Origin: Methylocystis sp. ATCC 49242
GTDB taxonomy: Bacteria > Pseudomonadota > Alphaproteobacteria > Rhizobiales > Beijerinckiaceae
DNA: 64,000 nt
Reading direction: 5' to 3'
Assembly: GCF_000188155.2 (NCBI RefSeq)
Contig: NZ_KE124773.1
Span: 88,146 to 152,145 of the forward strand
Shown: in pieces, positions 32,648 to 41,701 of the stretch
Numbering within the stretch: position 1 is the first letter of the stretch
Layout: every line of letters starts with the position of its first letter
The notes under the pieces: generated by a model
What the model saw: only the letters and a program-made list of their open reading frames with translations
What the model was told of the DNA's origin: nothing
Databases searched by the model: none
Program-made: the position numbers and the translations under genes

Positions 32648-33715
32648 GTGGACATCATCTCGGCGCTTTTTCAGAAGGTGGATTCCACCGCCGCATCGGC
32701 GGTCCAACAGATTTATCAGTCCATCTCCTCTGGCCTTGCGCCGGTGTTCACCGTGGCGTTGACGATCTATGTCGCATACTGGGGATATGAAATGATCTAC
32801 GGGCGCGCGCCGCTGACAGCCGGCGCGTTCCTATGGCGTATCTTTCGCATCGGCGTCATCTACACATTGGCCTTCAGCTGGGGCGATTTCTCCTCGATCG
32901 TCGTGGATGTGTTCACCAAAGGAGCCGACGGCGTGGCGACAGCGGTTTGCTCAGGCGTCGGCGGCGCCAACTGCGGCACGCCGGAGTCTTCGATTTCCTC
33001 CACGCTTTCGACGCTCTTCACCAACGCTCTCACGGCGGGCAAGACCGTGGCCGCTTCCGGCGGCTGGGGCGCCGCGATCGGCCTCTCGCTGCTCGCCATC
33101 GTGCTGCTTATCGCCGCAGTCGTCTTCATCACGATCGCCGTGAGCCTCGTGCTGGTCGGCAAGATTGCTCTATTCGTGCTGCTGGGTCTTGGGCCCCTAT
33201 TCATCGCAATGGCGCTCTTCAACTTTAGCTCGGTCCTCTTCACCGGGTGGCTCCGCACCTGCGCGCAATATGCGATCGTTCCCGTCGTCGTTTATGGAAT
33301 CCTTGGATTTCTGCTGACGCTCATGAACTCCACCATCACCAATTTGGGATCGATCACGGACGCATCGTCCGCAATGACGGTGATCGCGCCATTCTTGATC
33401 CTTTGCGGCGTCGGAAGCGCCTTGCTGCCTCTTTCCCTCCAAATCGCAGCCTCGGTCGCGGGCGGCTACGCGCTGCGCGACGTCATCGACCTTCAAGGCC
33501 GGGCGCAAGGCGCCTGGCGGCTTTGGCGAGACTGGCGACTTTCGGGCAGCGGTTACCGTCAAGCCGCGCTGCCGCCGCCAAGCGACGGCGGATACACGAT
33601 CGGTCCAGGCGGCGCCACCGTGCAGCGCGGCGCGAGCTACGACCCGCGCGCGGAACAGGTGGCGGCCGCCCTTATTGAAAGCCGCGCGGCTCAACATCGC
33701 CGCGAACAGGGATAG
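32648..33715 (+). CDS. virB6: VirB6 polytopic channel protein
   Basis: 355 aa, GTG start (GGAAGGAA about 9 nt before). Five or more hydrophobic helices: PVFTVALTIYVAYWGYEM, FRIGVIYTLAFSWG, IGLSLLAIVLLIAAVVFITI, KIALFVLLGLGPLFIAMALF (the conserved TrbL/VirB6 signature) and IVPVVVYGILGFLLTL. The soluble C-terminus is Arg-rich. Forms the inner-membrane part of the channel. In operon. Confidence 0.92.
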   Translation: MDIISALFQKVDSTAASAVQQIYQSISSGLAPVFTVALTIYVAYWGYEMIYGRAPLTAGAFLWRIFRIGVIYTLAFSWGDFSSIVVDVFTKGADGVATAVCSGVGGANCGTPESSISSTLSTLFTNALTAGKTVAASGGWGAAIGLSLLAIVLLIAAVVFITIAVSLVLVGKIALFVLLGLGPLFIAMALFNFSSVLFTGWLRTCAQYAIVPVVVYGILGFLLTLMNSTITNLGSITDASSAMTVIAPFLILCGVGSALLPLSLQIAASVAGGYALRDVIDLQGRAQGAWRLWRDWRLSGSGYRQAALPPPSDGGYTIGPGGATVQRGASYDPRAEQVAAALIESRAAQHRREQG

Positions 33716-33724
33716 GAATCCATC

Positions 33725-34474
33725 ATGTCAGATGATGTGGAGACCGGCGGGCGGTCGCCGCTGGCGAGCGATAGCTATTATCACGATGGCGCGCGCTGGG
33801 AGCGCGACATCTACCGCCGGCTCGAGCTCTCCAGAAACGCTTGGCGCGTCGTCGCAAGCCTGATTGGCCTTGCGCTTCTCGCGGCGCTCGTCGCCCTCTT
33901 CATGCTCATCCCCTTGAAATCCACCGAAGTGGTGACGCTCCTCGTGGACAAGGCGACGGGCTATGTCGAGGTTGCTCGGCCGCTTGAGAGCGGGGGGCCG
34001 ATTTCCGAGCGTGAGGCGGTGACGCAGGCCAACATCGTCCGTTTCATCCGCGCGCGCGAAACCTACGATCCCCCGGCCCTGAGGGATAATTTCGAGCTCG
34101 CGTCGCTGCTCTCGAGCGGAAGCGCCAGCAAGGAGCTTGCGGAACAATTTTCCGTGACCAATCCAAACAGCCCGATGAAACTCTGGGGTCCGACCGGACG
34201 CGTCAAGGTCTATGTCAAGAGCGTGAACTTTCTCACGCATGGCTGGATGGATAACCCCAAGGCGCCCGCAACGGCGGCCGTTCGGTTCATGACGACGCGC
34301 ACGAATGAGCGCGAACAGGTCATTGAACATTGGGCCGCGAATGTCAGGTTCCGCTACACGCAGGAGCCGATGCGCAACGAGTGGCGCTTCGACAACCCGC
34401 TTGGGTTTCAAGTCGTCGAATATCGCAAAGACCAGGAAACCGTGGCTCCGCTTGGCGGGGGAGGTCCGCAATGA
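33725..34474 (+). CDS. virB8: VirB8 assembly factor
   Basis: 249 aa. Single N-terminal anchor (about 42-64, VVASLIGLALLAALVALFML) followed by the periplasmic VirB8 domain. Features include VVTLLVDKATGYVEVARPLE, RETYDPPALRDNFELASLLS, AAVRFMTTRTNEREQVIEHW and NPLGFQVVEYRKDQE, all family-typical. It nucleates VirB9-VirB10 assembly. Its stop overlaps the virB9 start. Confidence 0.93.
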   Translation: MSDDVETGGRSPLASDSYYHDGARWERDIYRRLELSRNAWRVVASLIGLALLAALVALFMLIPLKSTEVVTLLVDKATGYVEVARPLESGGPISEREAVTQANIVRFIRARETYDPPALRDNFELASLLSSGSASKELAEQFSVTNPNSPMKLWGPTGRVKVYVKSVNFLTHGWMDNPKAPATAAVRFMTTRTNEREQVIEHWAANVRFRYTQEPMRNEWRFDNPLGFQVVEYRKDQETVAPLGGGGPQ

Positions 34475-35337
34475 CCAACGTTTTGCTTGCGAGCCTCCTG
34501 CTCGCCGCCATTTTGTCGTCACCCGCCGTCGCTGAGCGCGCGCCGCTGCCGGTTGCGGCGGATTCGCGCCTGCGCACGGTGCCATTCGAGAGGGATAACG
34601 TCGTCACGATTTGGGGCACGCGGGGCGTCTCGACGATCATCGTTCTCCATGACGACGAGAAAATTGCAACGGTCGCGCTCGGAGACACGATCGGCTGGCA
34701 AGCGGTGCCCGATCAATCGAAGCAATTTCTCTTTATCAAGCCCCTGGAGCCGGATGCGGTCACCAACATGACTGTCGTGACGACGAGGAAGCGAATCTAT
34801 TCCTTCATCTTGCGCACGAGCAGTGGACACGATCGTCGGGTCGTGTTCAAAGTCCGCTTCACCTATCCGGACGAAGAAGCAGACGCGCGGCTCTTGGAGA
34901 AGGCGCGCCAGCTTGCGGCCTTCCCCAATAAGCGGAATGCCGAAAACTCGTCGATCAGAAACTTTGATTACAGCTACAAAGGCGCGCCGTACGTCAAACC
35001 CGAGCACGTCTTCGACGACGGAACGAAGACCTATTTTCGCTTCTCGGGCGACGTTCCTGGCATCTTCCTGGTCAATCCCGATCGGTCCGAGACACTCGTG
35101 AACTACCGGCGCGAGGGCGGCATGATTGTCGTCGATCGCACAGCCGGTCAATGGACGATGCGCAACGGGGCCGCGACCGCTTGCGTCTTCAACATGCGCG
35201 CCGAAGCTGATCCGCCGCCAACGGCGCAAGAGACGGACGTGCAACCCGAAATCCAGGCCGTCCATGCGCCCGAGGGCGGTTTCTTGACGAACTTTCTCTC
35301 AAACGGCCTCGCGCCGAGCGCCAGCTTGCAGCAATAA
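34471..35337 (+). CDS. virB9: VirB9 core-complex protein
   Basis: 288 aa from the ATG overlapping the virB8 stop (ATGA). Signal peptide MTNVLLASLLLAAILSSPAVA. VirB9 features include LRTVPFERDNVVTIWGTRGV, TIVLHDDEKIATVALGDTIG-type N-terminal strands and the C-terminal SYKGAPYVKPEHVFDDGTKT with YFRFSGDVPGIFLVNPDRSE. It forms the outer-membrane core complex with VirB7 and VirB10. Confidence 0.94.
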   Translation: MTNVLLASLLLAAILSSPAVAERAPLPVAADSRLRTVPFERDNVVTIWGTRGVSTIIVLHDDEKIATVALGDTIGWQAVPDQSKQFLFIKPLEPDAVTNMTVVTTRKRIYSFILRTSSGHDRRVVFKVRFTYPDEEADARLLEKARQLAAFPNKRNAENSSIRNFDYSYKGAPYVKPEHVFDDGTKTYFRFSGDVPGIFLVNPDRSETLVNYRREGGMIVVDRTAGQWTMRNGAATACVFNMRAEADPPPTAQETDVQPEIQAVHAPEGGFLTNFLSNGLAPSASLQQ

Positions 35338-35352
35338 CAGGAGCGCCGGATC

Positions 35353-36699
35353 ATGGCTGCTGATTTTGAGGAAGAAGGCCGGCTCGCGAACGAGACGGTC
35401 ACGCGCCAGTCGTCGAACCCCAATGTGGCGCTGGGCGGGGTCGCGGTTCTTGCCGCCGCCGTCATCATCGCCCTCATGTGGTACGCGTCGAGTCGCAAGC
35501 AAAGCAAACCGCAGAACGCCGGCGACGAGTCATTTGCGACCGCGAGGCTGCAACCGGGCGCGTCTTTCGACCGGCCGCCGCCAAAAGTGGAACCCGCTAA
35601 ATTCGTGATTCCTGCGCCTCCGGCTCCTCAGCCTGCCGCTGTGGTCAGCGCTCCGCCCGTTACAGAACCGAGGTTAGACGATAGCGAAGCGCGGCGCCTG
35701 GCGGAGCTCGAACGGCTGCGCAAAGAAGCCGAAGCGAAGGTCGAGGCTCGCCTTCGTTCGCCGATGCTCGCGATCAACGACCGGGAAGGAACGGCGTCGG
35801 TCGATCCTGTGGCAAGGGTCGGCGCCGAGAGGGACGAGGAAGACCCGAATCGCCGCTTCCTTCGCAACGCCGAAAATGACGTGACGCGCGCCCGCGCCGT
35901 CAAGCACGCGCGGATCGACGCGCTCGTGCCGCAGGGTTTCATGATCCACGGCGTCCTGGAAACGGGTATTCAGTCCGACCTTCCCGGGAATGTGAGGGCG
36001 TCAGTGAGCGAAGACGTCTATTCGTTCGATGGACGCCGCGTCCTTATCCCGAAGGGAACGATGCTCACCGGCGAATACCGCTCCGGAATCGTCCGGGGCC
36101 AGTCGCGCGTCATGATCGTCTGGACGCGCATGCTGCGCGCCGACGGGGTGTCGCTGATGCTCGGATCCTATGGGACGGATAATCTTGGCCGCTCGGGGCT
36201 CGCAGGCGAGGTGGACAAGCATTTTCTCGACAGGTTCGGAAATGCCGCCCTTCTCACCCTCACCGGCGGCGTCGCGCAATTCGTCGCCTCGCTCGGTCAA
36301 AATCAAAATTTTGCGACGAGCCAGCAATATGCGCTCGATCCGGTGACCGGCCAGCTCGTGCCCATAGTGGGCAATCCGAACTCCGTGCTCTTGAGCGCGC
36401 GGCAGATCGGGACCCAGTCGACCTCGCAAGCGATCACGCGCATGGCCGTAGAGGCGCTGAAAGACGAGATTCACATTCCGCCGACGATCTATGTCGATCA
36501 GGGCACGAGAATTCTCGTTTTTGTGAAGCGCGACCTCGATTTCTCCGACCTCTATCCGGACCCTGTGAAAGAGGCGCTCTATGAACTCAAGCACCCCAAT
36601 AAGCGCCCGCGGCGCGACCAAGATACCGCTCTGGGAGACCCTGCCGGTGTTCTTCCGGAACGCGGCGCAGCCCATTCGGGTCTGGTTACAAAACCCTGA
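35353..36699 (+). CDS. virB10: VirB10 core-complex protein
   Basis: 448 aa. A cytoplasmic start is followed by one membrane helix (about 28-47, LGGVAVLAAAVIIALMWYAS), a Pro-rich periplasmic linker (KVEPAKFVIPAPPAPQPAAV), and the TrbI/VirB10 domain with QGFMIHGVLETGIQSDLPGN, EDVYSFDGRRVLIPKGTMLT and YVDQGTRILVFVKRDLDFSD. It spans both membranes and senses ATP use. Its last 40 codons (after LKHPNKRPRRDQD) overlap virB11 by 119 nt in another frame and look non-conserved. Confidence 0.95.
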   Translation: MAADFEEEGRLANETVTRQSSNPNVALGGVAVLAAAVIIALMWYASSRKQSKPQNAGDESFATARLQPGASFDRPPPKVEPAKFVIPAPPAPQPAAVVSAPPVTEPRLDDSEARRLAELERLRKEAEAKVEARLRSPMLAINDREGTASVDPVARVGAERDEEDPNRRFLRNAENDVTRARAVKHARIDALVPQGFMIHGVLETGIQSDLPGNVRASVSEDVYSFDGRRVLIPKGTMLTGEYRSGIVRGQSRVMIVWTRMLRADGVSLMLGSYGTDNLGRSGLAGEVDKHFLDRFGNAALLTLTGGVAQFVASLGQNQNFATSQQYALDPVTGQLVPIVGNPNSVLLSARQIGTQSTSQAITRMAVEALKDEIHIPPTIYVDQGTRILVFVKRDLDFSDLYPDPVKEALYELKHPNKRPRRDQDTALGDPAGVLPERGAAHSGLVTKP

Positions 36700-37651
36700 C
36701 GTGATCGAGATCTGCGTCAACAGGCCCGGGGAGGTGTGGGTCGAGGCGCTGGGCAAGCCCGCCATGGAGCGCTTCGAGGTTCCCGAATTGACGGAGACGG
36801 CCGTGAGGCGGCTGGCGGAACATGTGGCCTCGATCACCCAGCAATCCGTGAACTCGTCGACGCCGCTGCTGTCGGCGGCGATGCCGCATGGGGAGAGATT
36901 TCAGGGGGTGCTTGCGCCAGCGGCCCCTTCTGGCGGCGCGTTCTCGATCCGCAAGCAGGTGATCGCCAATCTCGGCCTTGATGACTATGCGCGAATGGGC
37001 GCCTTCGAGGGCGTGAAGGTGAGAGGGCCGCTCAAGGCGGACCTCAACCACTATCCGGAGATCGAGACCGAGCTTGCCGAGTTGCTGCAGGACGCGACGC
37101 CTGAGGGCGTGCAAAAGGCGCTCGGCTTCGCGGTCAAAAACCACGTGACGATGATCATTTCAGGAGGCACATCGTCGGGCAAGACGACCTTTCTGAACGC
37201 GCTCCTCAAAGAGGTTCCAGCTGCCGAGCGCGTGATCTCGATCGAAGATACGCGCGAACTCCAGCCGCCGCAGCCGAACTGGTTGTCCTTGCTCGCCTCC
37301 AAGGGCGGGCAGGGGCTGGCGCAGGTGACGGCTCAAGACCTGCTGGAATCGAGCCTGCGATTGAGGCCGGACCGGCTGTTTCTCGGCGAAATTCGCGGCG
37401 CCGAGGCGGCGACATTCCTTCAGGCCATCAACACGGGCCATCCCGGCTCCCTGACCACGCTGCACGCTGATAGCTCCTACGGCGCCTTTGAGCGCCTGGC
37501 GCTGATGACGCTGCAATCAGAGCTCAAGCTGAGCAAGGCGGAAATCATGGACTATGTCCGCTCGGTCATACCGATGGTGGTTCAATTGCGCCGCCGGCCG
37601 ACGCGCGGCGTCGCGGAAATTTATTTCCGGGGCTTTGGCAAGAAGGCGTGA
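36581..37651 (+). CDS. virB11: VirB11 hexameric ATPase
   Basis: 356 aa. N-terminal domain with VWLQNPDVIEICVNRPGEVW; the C-terminal RecA-like domain has IISGGTSSGKTTFLNALLKE (Walker A), RVISIEDTRELQPPQPNW (Asp box), LRPDRLFLGEIRGAEAATFL (Walker B) and TGHPGSLTTLHADSS (His box). The start lies 119 nt inside virB10; the reading frame needs this start because conserved residues appear from about residue 15. It drives substrate transfer and pilus dynamics at the cytoplasmic face. Confidence 0.95.
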   Translation: MNSSTPISARGATKIPLWETLPVFFRNAAQPIRVWLQNPDVIEICVNRPGEVWVEALGKPAMERFEVPELTETAVRRLAEHVASITQQSVNSSTPLLSAAMPHGERFQGVLAPAAPSGGAFSIRKQVIANLGLDDYARMGAFEGVKVRGPLKADLNHYPEIETELAELLQDATPEGVQKALGFAVKNHVTMIISGGTSSGKTTFLNALLKEVPAAERVISIEDTRELQPPQPNWLSLLASKGGQGLAQVTAQDLLESSLRLRPDRLFLGEIRGAEAATFLQAINTGHPGSLTTLHADSSYGAFERLALMTLQSELKLSKAEIMDYVRSVIPMVVQLRRRPTRGVAEIYFRGFGKKA

Positions 37652-37659
37652 GAGGGCCG

Positions 37660-40050
37660 ATGCGCTGGATGCTCTATTTCCTCGGCGCGCTCTGCGTCTT
37701 GGCGGCCGCCTTCCTTCTCTGGGAGGCGTCCTACGCGCTGGCGGTCGCCTGGCGCACGCATAGCTGGCTGCTCTGGACGCGTTTTACCCGAGGATTTGAA
37801 CTACTGCTGCCCCTGCGCGCGGCTCAAAGCGAATGGGGAGATCCAGTCGTCCAGAATTTGGTGGCGCGAGCGACGCTCGGCGCCACGATCGCTGTCGTTG
37901 TCGTCGCCGTGATCGCCATGCAGATTGTTCAAGGCGTTCGCGCGATAAGGCCGCCGCTCGGGGGCTCGAGACTCGCGGCGCTCAAAGATCTGCGCAAAGC
38001 GGATTTGCTGAACGGCGAGCCCGGCTACTCGATTTTCCTCGGACGCTTTAACGGCAAGGACGTGCGCTACAGCGGCGCGAGTCACATCTATGTGAACGGG
38101 CCGACGCGCGCAGGCAAGGGCGTCGGCTTCGTGCTCCCAAATGCGCTTGAATGGCGCGGCTCTTTGATCGGCTTGGACATAAAGCGCGAAATGTGGACAG
38201 AAATCGGCGCCGCCCGCGCGGCCATGGGCCAACGGGTTTTCCTGTTTTCGCCGGGTTCGGCGGAATCGCATTGTTGGAACCCCCTCGATCTCGTGTCGGA
38301 TTGGCCGGAACGGGCGACCGATGTGGCAAATATCGCGCGAAGCCTCATTCCGACGCCGGCGACAGGAGATTCTTACTGGGCGGAAACGGCGCGGGGACTC
38401 TTCGCCGGCCTCTTAGGCTATGTGCTCGACAGCGACACGATGCGCGGCCAGCGCACGATAAAATCCGCGCTTAAGATGATGAGCCGAGGCCGCAGCCTTG
38501 CCGCCGTGATGGCCGATATTCTCGTCGCCGAGCCCGACCTGAACGAGTTCGTGGCGGATAAGTTTCGGCAGCACATTGGCCGCGAAGAAAAGCAGCGCAT
38601 GTCCTTCGAGGCGCATATCGTCACGGCGCTTGATGGATGGAACAACAAGCTGGTCGACGATGTGACGAGCCGCTGCGATTTCAACATCGCGGACCTGCGA
38701 CGAAAGCCGTTTACGATTTTGATCGGCACACCGGTCGGCAATTTCGGTTCGGTTGAAGCGGTCGTGCGTCTGCTCGTTCAGCAGGTTCACGACGTGTTGT
38801 TGAGGAGCCTTCCTGGCCTCGACGAGCCGCATAGGCTCCTCCTGATGCTCGATGAATTCTATCAGTTCGGTCGCATGCCCGAAATCGTCGATCGCGCGCC
38901 GCTCGTCGCCGGCTATGGGTTCCAAATCGCGGTCATCGCGCAGGGCCTGACCCAGTTGGACGTACGCTACGGCAAGCCGACTCGGGACATGCTAGTGGGC
39001 AATATGGACGTGAAGCTCTTGATCGGCGTCGGCGACGAAACGACCGCCAAATATTGCGCCGACGAAATCGGAAAGCACTACATTCGCCGCGAAGGCTGGG
39101 GGACGTCGATCGGCGGCGGCAGCCTCGTGGGCGGCACGCCCCGCGCCAGCCGCACGACGCAAGGGCGGTGGGAACTCGAGCCCCTGATGGCGCCGGAAGC
39201 CCTTCGCCGGTTGGACAGTAAAAAGTCTGTTCTGCTGGTTCGCGGCCATTACGCGGCGGTTTTGGATAAGATTAACTTTTTCATGGATGGCGGATACAAG
39301 CGGAAGGTCGCGGCGTCGGCGCCTTTCAGCGCTCAACTGAGCGTGCCGGATGTAGGGGCTGCCGGCCTCGCGTCGGACTGGTCGACTGATGCGGGAGCGA
39401 CGATCGTGTCTGCTGCACATGGGGCGAAGCACGACGCAGCGTTTGCGCGCGTGATGGCGGTCGCAGAGGAAATCTTCGTTGACGCTGAGCCTTTCCGCGT
39501 GGCTTTTGTCGCGGCGATGAACCAAGCGAGCAATGAGCCGGTAGCTACGCTTTGCAAGCAGCTTCGGACCGCGCCTCAGTCGGTCGCCGTTCTGAAGAAG
39601 CCGCGCCGCTTCACGATACGACGCGCGGACCCGCCGGAGGTTTTGACTAGGTCGGTGCGCGCGGAAATCGTCGCCGCCCGAAATCTTCTCAATGCGGACC
39701 GCGCCGAAAGGGCGGGTGTTGCGGCTCACACCGAACCTGGGTCTCACGATTTACGTGGCGTCGCCCCTGTGCCTTCCCCAGCTGATTTAATGCCACCGCC
39801 GCCGTCCATCACCTTGGCGAGCGCGGGTGCCGGGGGCATGGTGGAGAAGACGCCCGAACCGCCGGATATGCTCGGGCTCGTAGCTGCCGTCAGTTCCGAA
39901 GCCGCCGAGTGGGTAGAGGATGTAAAGGCCGCAGTCGCGTCGTGCGTGACGGGAGAGAGGCGAGCGGAGTTCGAAGCAGCCGTAGCGGGCCTGGAAGCGG
40001 CCGCGAGTCTTTTCCAAGACACGCCAGATGATTTGCACGAACTCCTATAA
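37660..40050 (+). CDS. virD4: VirD4 type IV coupling protein
   Basis: About 796 aa from MRWMLYFLGALCVLAA; a GTG at 37648 overlapping the virB11 stop is an alternative. Two to three N-terminal membrane helices (to about residue 100), then the TraG/VirD4 ATPase: SHIYVNGPTRAGKGVGFVLP (Walker A), GSLIGLDIKREMW, HRLLLMLDEFYQFGRMPEIV (Walker B) and AVIAQGLTQLDVRYG. The C-terminal 200 residues are a long variable tail. It carries the relaxase-DNA complex to the channel. Last gene of the T4SS operon. Confidence 0.95.
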   Translation: MRWMLYFLGALCVLAAAFLLWEASYALAVAWRTHSWLLWTRFTRGFELLLPLRAAQSEWGDPVVQNLVARATLGATIAVVVVAVIAMQIVQGVRAIRPPLGGSRLAALKDLRKADLLNGEPGYSIFLGRFNGKDVRYSGASHIYVNGPTRAGKGVGFVLPNALEWRGSLIGLDIKREMWTEIGAARAAMGQRVFLFSPGSAESHCWNPLDLVSDWPERATDVANIARSLIPTPATGDSYWAETARGLFAGLLGYVLDSDTMRGQRTIKSALKMMSRGRSLAAVMADILVAEPDLNEFVADKFRQHIGREEKQRMSFEAHIVTALDGWNNKLVDDVTSRCDFNIADLRRKPFTILIGTPVGNFGSVEAVVRLLVQQVHDVLLRSLPGLDEPHRLLLMLDEFYQFGRMPEIVDRAPLVAGYGFQIAVIAQGLTQLDVRYGKPTRDMLVGNMDVKLLIGVGDETTAKYCADEIGKHYIRREGWGTSIGGGSLVGGTPRASRTTQGRWELEPLMAPEALRRLDSKKSVLLVRGHYAAVLDKINFFMDGGYKRKVAASAPFSAQLSVPDVGAAGLASDWSTDAGATIVSAAHGAKHDAAFARVMAVAEEIFVDAEPFRVAFVAAMNQASNEPVATLCKQLRTAPQSVAVLKKPRRFTIRRADPPEVLTRSVRAEIVAARNLLNADRAERAGVAAHTEPGSHDLRGVAPVPSPADLMPPPPSITLASAGAGGMVEKTPEPPDMLGLVAAVSSEAAEWVEDVKAAVASCVTGERRAEFEAAVAGLEAAASLFQDTPDDLHELL

Positions 40051-40415
40051 TGTAGGACGCGCGCGGGTGATAATCACACAATTGCGCTGTGAAGCGTGAC
40101 CAACAGACCTGGCTCCGCGTCTCACGCTTTGGGCAATGGCAGGCGACCTTGGAGGTTGTAGCTTAGGTGTTCAAAGGACATAGGTGCACAAAGGAAGCTG
40201 CCATCTTTACTGAGAAGCGGATTTACGGCTTCGCGCGCCATCTTCTGCATTCACGGCTGCTTCTTCTTTCCCAAAAGCCGACTTTGGTCCAGCGTACTGG
40301 AACCACAGTTGTTCACGCCCACCGCGACTGCGGGCCAATCATGCCGCTCACGTGAGGTGCCGCGCTTCCTTGTTATAGGTAATGCGCCCCTCGACGATTC
40401 CGATGAACAACAATT
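40051..40415. other. Gene-free gap between T4SS operon and cargo operon
   Basis: 365 bp between convergent transcripts. The short frames here have no ribosome site or recognisable product. No strong hairpin with a T-run was seen. It is the boundary between backbone and the five-gene cargo island. Confidence 0.5.
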
Positions 40416-41699
40416 TTAGTCCACTCCCTTTCGCGATCGCGCACGACGCGCAGTCGATTGATCGGCAGGCTTGGAGCGCGCCACGCCGGGGTCGACTGTC
40501 TTCTGCTCGGGTGCCGCGCCCGACGGCTCGGCCTGCGCTTCCACCGCTACTTTTGGGGCGACCGCCGACGGTGGCACATCGTAACATTCGCCCGCAATCC
40601 AAGCGGAGATAAGTTGGTATTCCACGTCCTTCGGAACCTGCGCCGCTCCGTAACGCCGTGACTCCACATGCGCCATGCCGACACGAACCCCGGCGCGATT
40701 GCCGGTCGCGCGCTTCTCGAAAACCGCCAGTAAGCAGCCGATCGACAAGCCCTTGCTCGAGAGGGGCGAAAGGACAAACCGCGCTCCCCCAAACAGCTTC
40801 AGGCTTTCTTCGTAACGGGCCATCGTCTGCATCAGGCAGCGGTATAGTTGAAATGGATTCCACTCCGTGGCCCGCAGAATATCGCGAACATCTACATCGT
40901 ACCGATCGAACAGGAACTCGCCTAGCGTATTGATAATATCATCTCCGCGGCGCGCGTCGGCGGACTGCACGGGGAGCACCGGGCAGATCTCATCCGGATC
41001 GGTACGCTCGCCGATGCGCGTGAGCTGCTCCAGCACATCCTCCGCGAGCACCGGGAACCACACGATCGGCCACCCAAGCGAGGCCTCCTCGTCGAGCCGG
41101 AGCGCCAGGCTTTGGATCGGCGCAAGATCCGTCTCAATTTCGAACTTGGTGATTGAGTTGTCGATCGTCGCGGACTCCGCATAAACGACGTGTAGGTTGA
41201 TCGAGGAGCCGAGTGGCGCCACGGCGTCAGGTTTCACTAAGTGGCTGAGCAGCGTGTTAAGGACAGTGAGATAGACGAGGCGGGGAAGCGCACTGATGTC
41301 TACGATGATGTCCGTATAGTCGCCTATCCAGGTCTGAAAGTCGGCCAGTAGCACTGCCGCGCTTCGCGACACATCGCGGATGCCATCGGCGTCGGTCGTG
41401 ATTAGGTGACGGATTTCCAGCGCGTCGCCAGGAAAGAGCGCCTGCAGGCCCGCGCGGTTCTGAGCGCCAAGGTCGGACGCGGCCTCATCCGTTCCGTATC
41501 CCTCGGACATGTCAATCGCCAAACATCTGCGCGCCACGCCGGGCGCGCACGCGATGATCTCCTTCGCCGGTCCGATCACTCGCGGATCGAACCCCGCGCC
41601 GACGATGAACAGCAGCCGTCTCCCGTGCGCCTCGAGATGCTTGCGCCAAAAGCCGCGAAACTGCTCGGAGCGATAGAGATTATATGGGTCCCACCACAT
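40416..41699 (-). CDS. Rossmann-like protein, fifth gene of the SIS/PfkB/PRTase/AAA operon
   Basis: 427 aa from the ATG at 41699 (MWWDPYNLYRSEQF), two bases after the AAA-gene stop; a TTG overlapping that stop is an alternative. The N-terminal domain (about 25-190) looks Rossmann-like: RRLLFIVGAGFDPRVIGPAK, then LADFQTWIGDYTDIIVDISA followed by LPRLVYLTVLNTLL. The middle has NLHVVYAESATIDNSITKFE and LGWPIVWFPVLAEDVLEQL. The C-terminal 60 residues are Ala/Pro/Lys-rich and probably disordered. No named family recognised. The hDhS-h-PR motif recalls nucleotide- or ligand-sensing Rossmann proteins of conflict systems, an inference. Confidence 0.65.
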   Translation of the reverse strand: MWWDPYNLYRSEQFRGFWRKHLEAHGRRLLFIVGAGFDPRVIGPAKEIIACAPGVARRCLAIDMSEGYGTDEAASDLGAQNRAGLQALFPGDALEIRHLITTDADGIRDVSRSAAVLLADFQTWIGDYTDIIVDISALPRLVYLTVLNTLLSHLVKPDAVAPLGSSINLHVVYAESATIDNSITKFEIETDLAPIQSLALRLDEEASLGWPIVWFPVLAEDVLEQLTRIGERTDPDEICPVLPVQSADARRGDDIINTLGEFLFDRYDVDVRDILRATEWNPFQLYRCLMQTMARYEESLKLFGGARFVLSPLSSKGLSIGCLLAVFEKRATGNRAGVRVGMAHVESRRYGAAQVPKDVEYQLISAWIAGECYDVPPSAVAPKVAVEAQAEPSGAAPEQKTVDPGVARSKPADQSTARRARSRKGVD

Positions 41700-41701
41700 G
41701 C

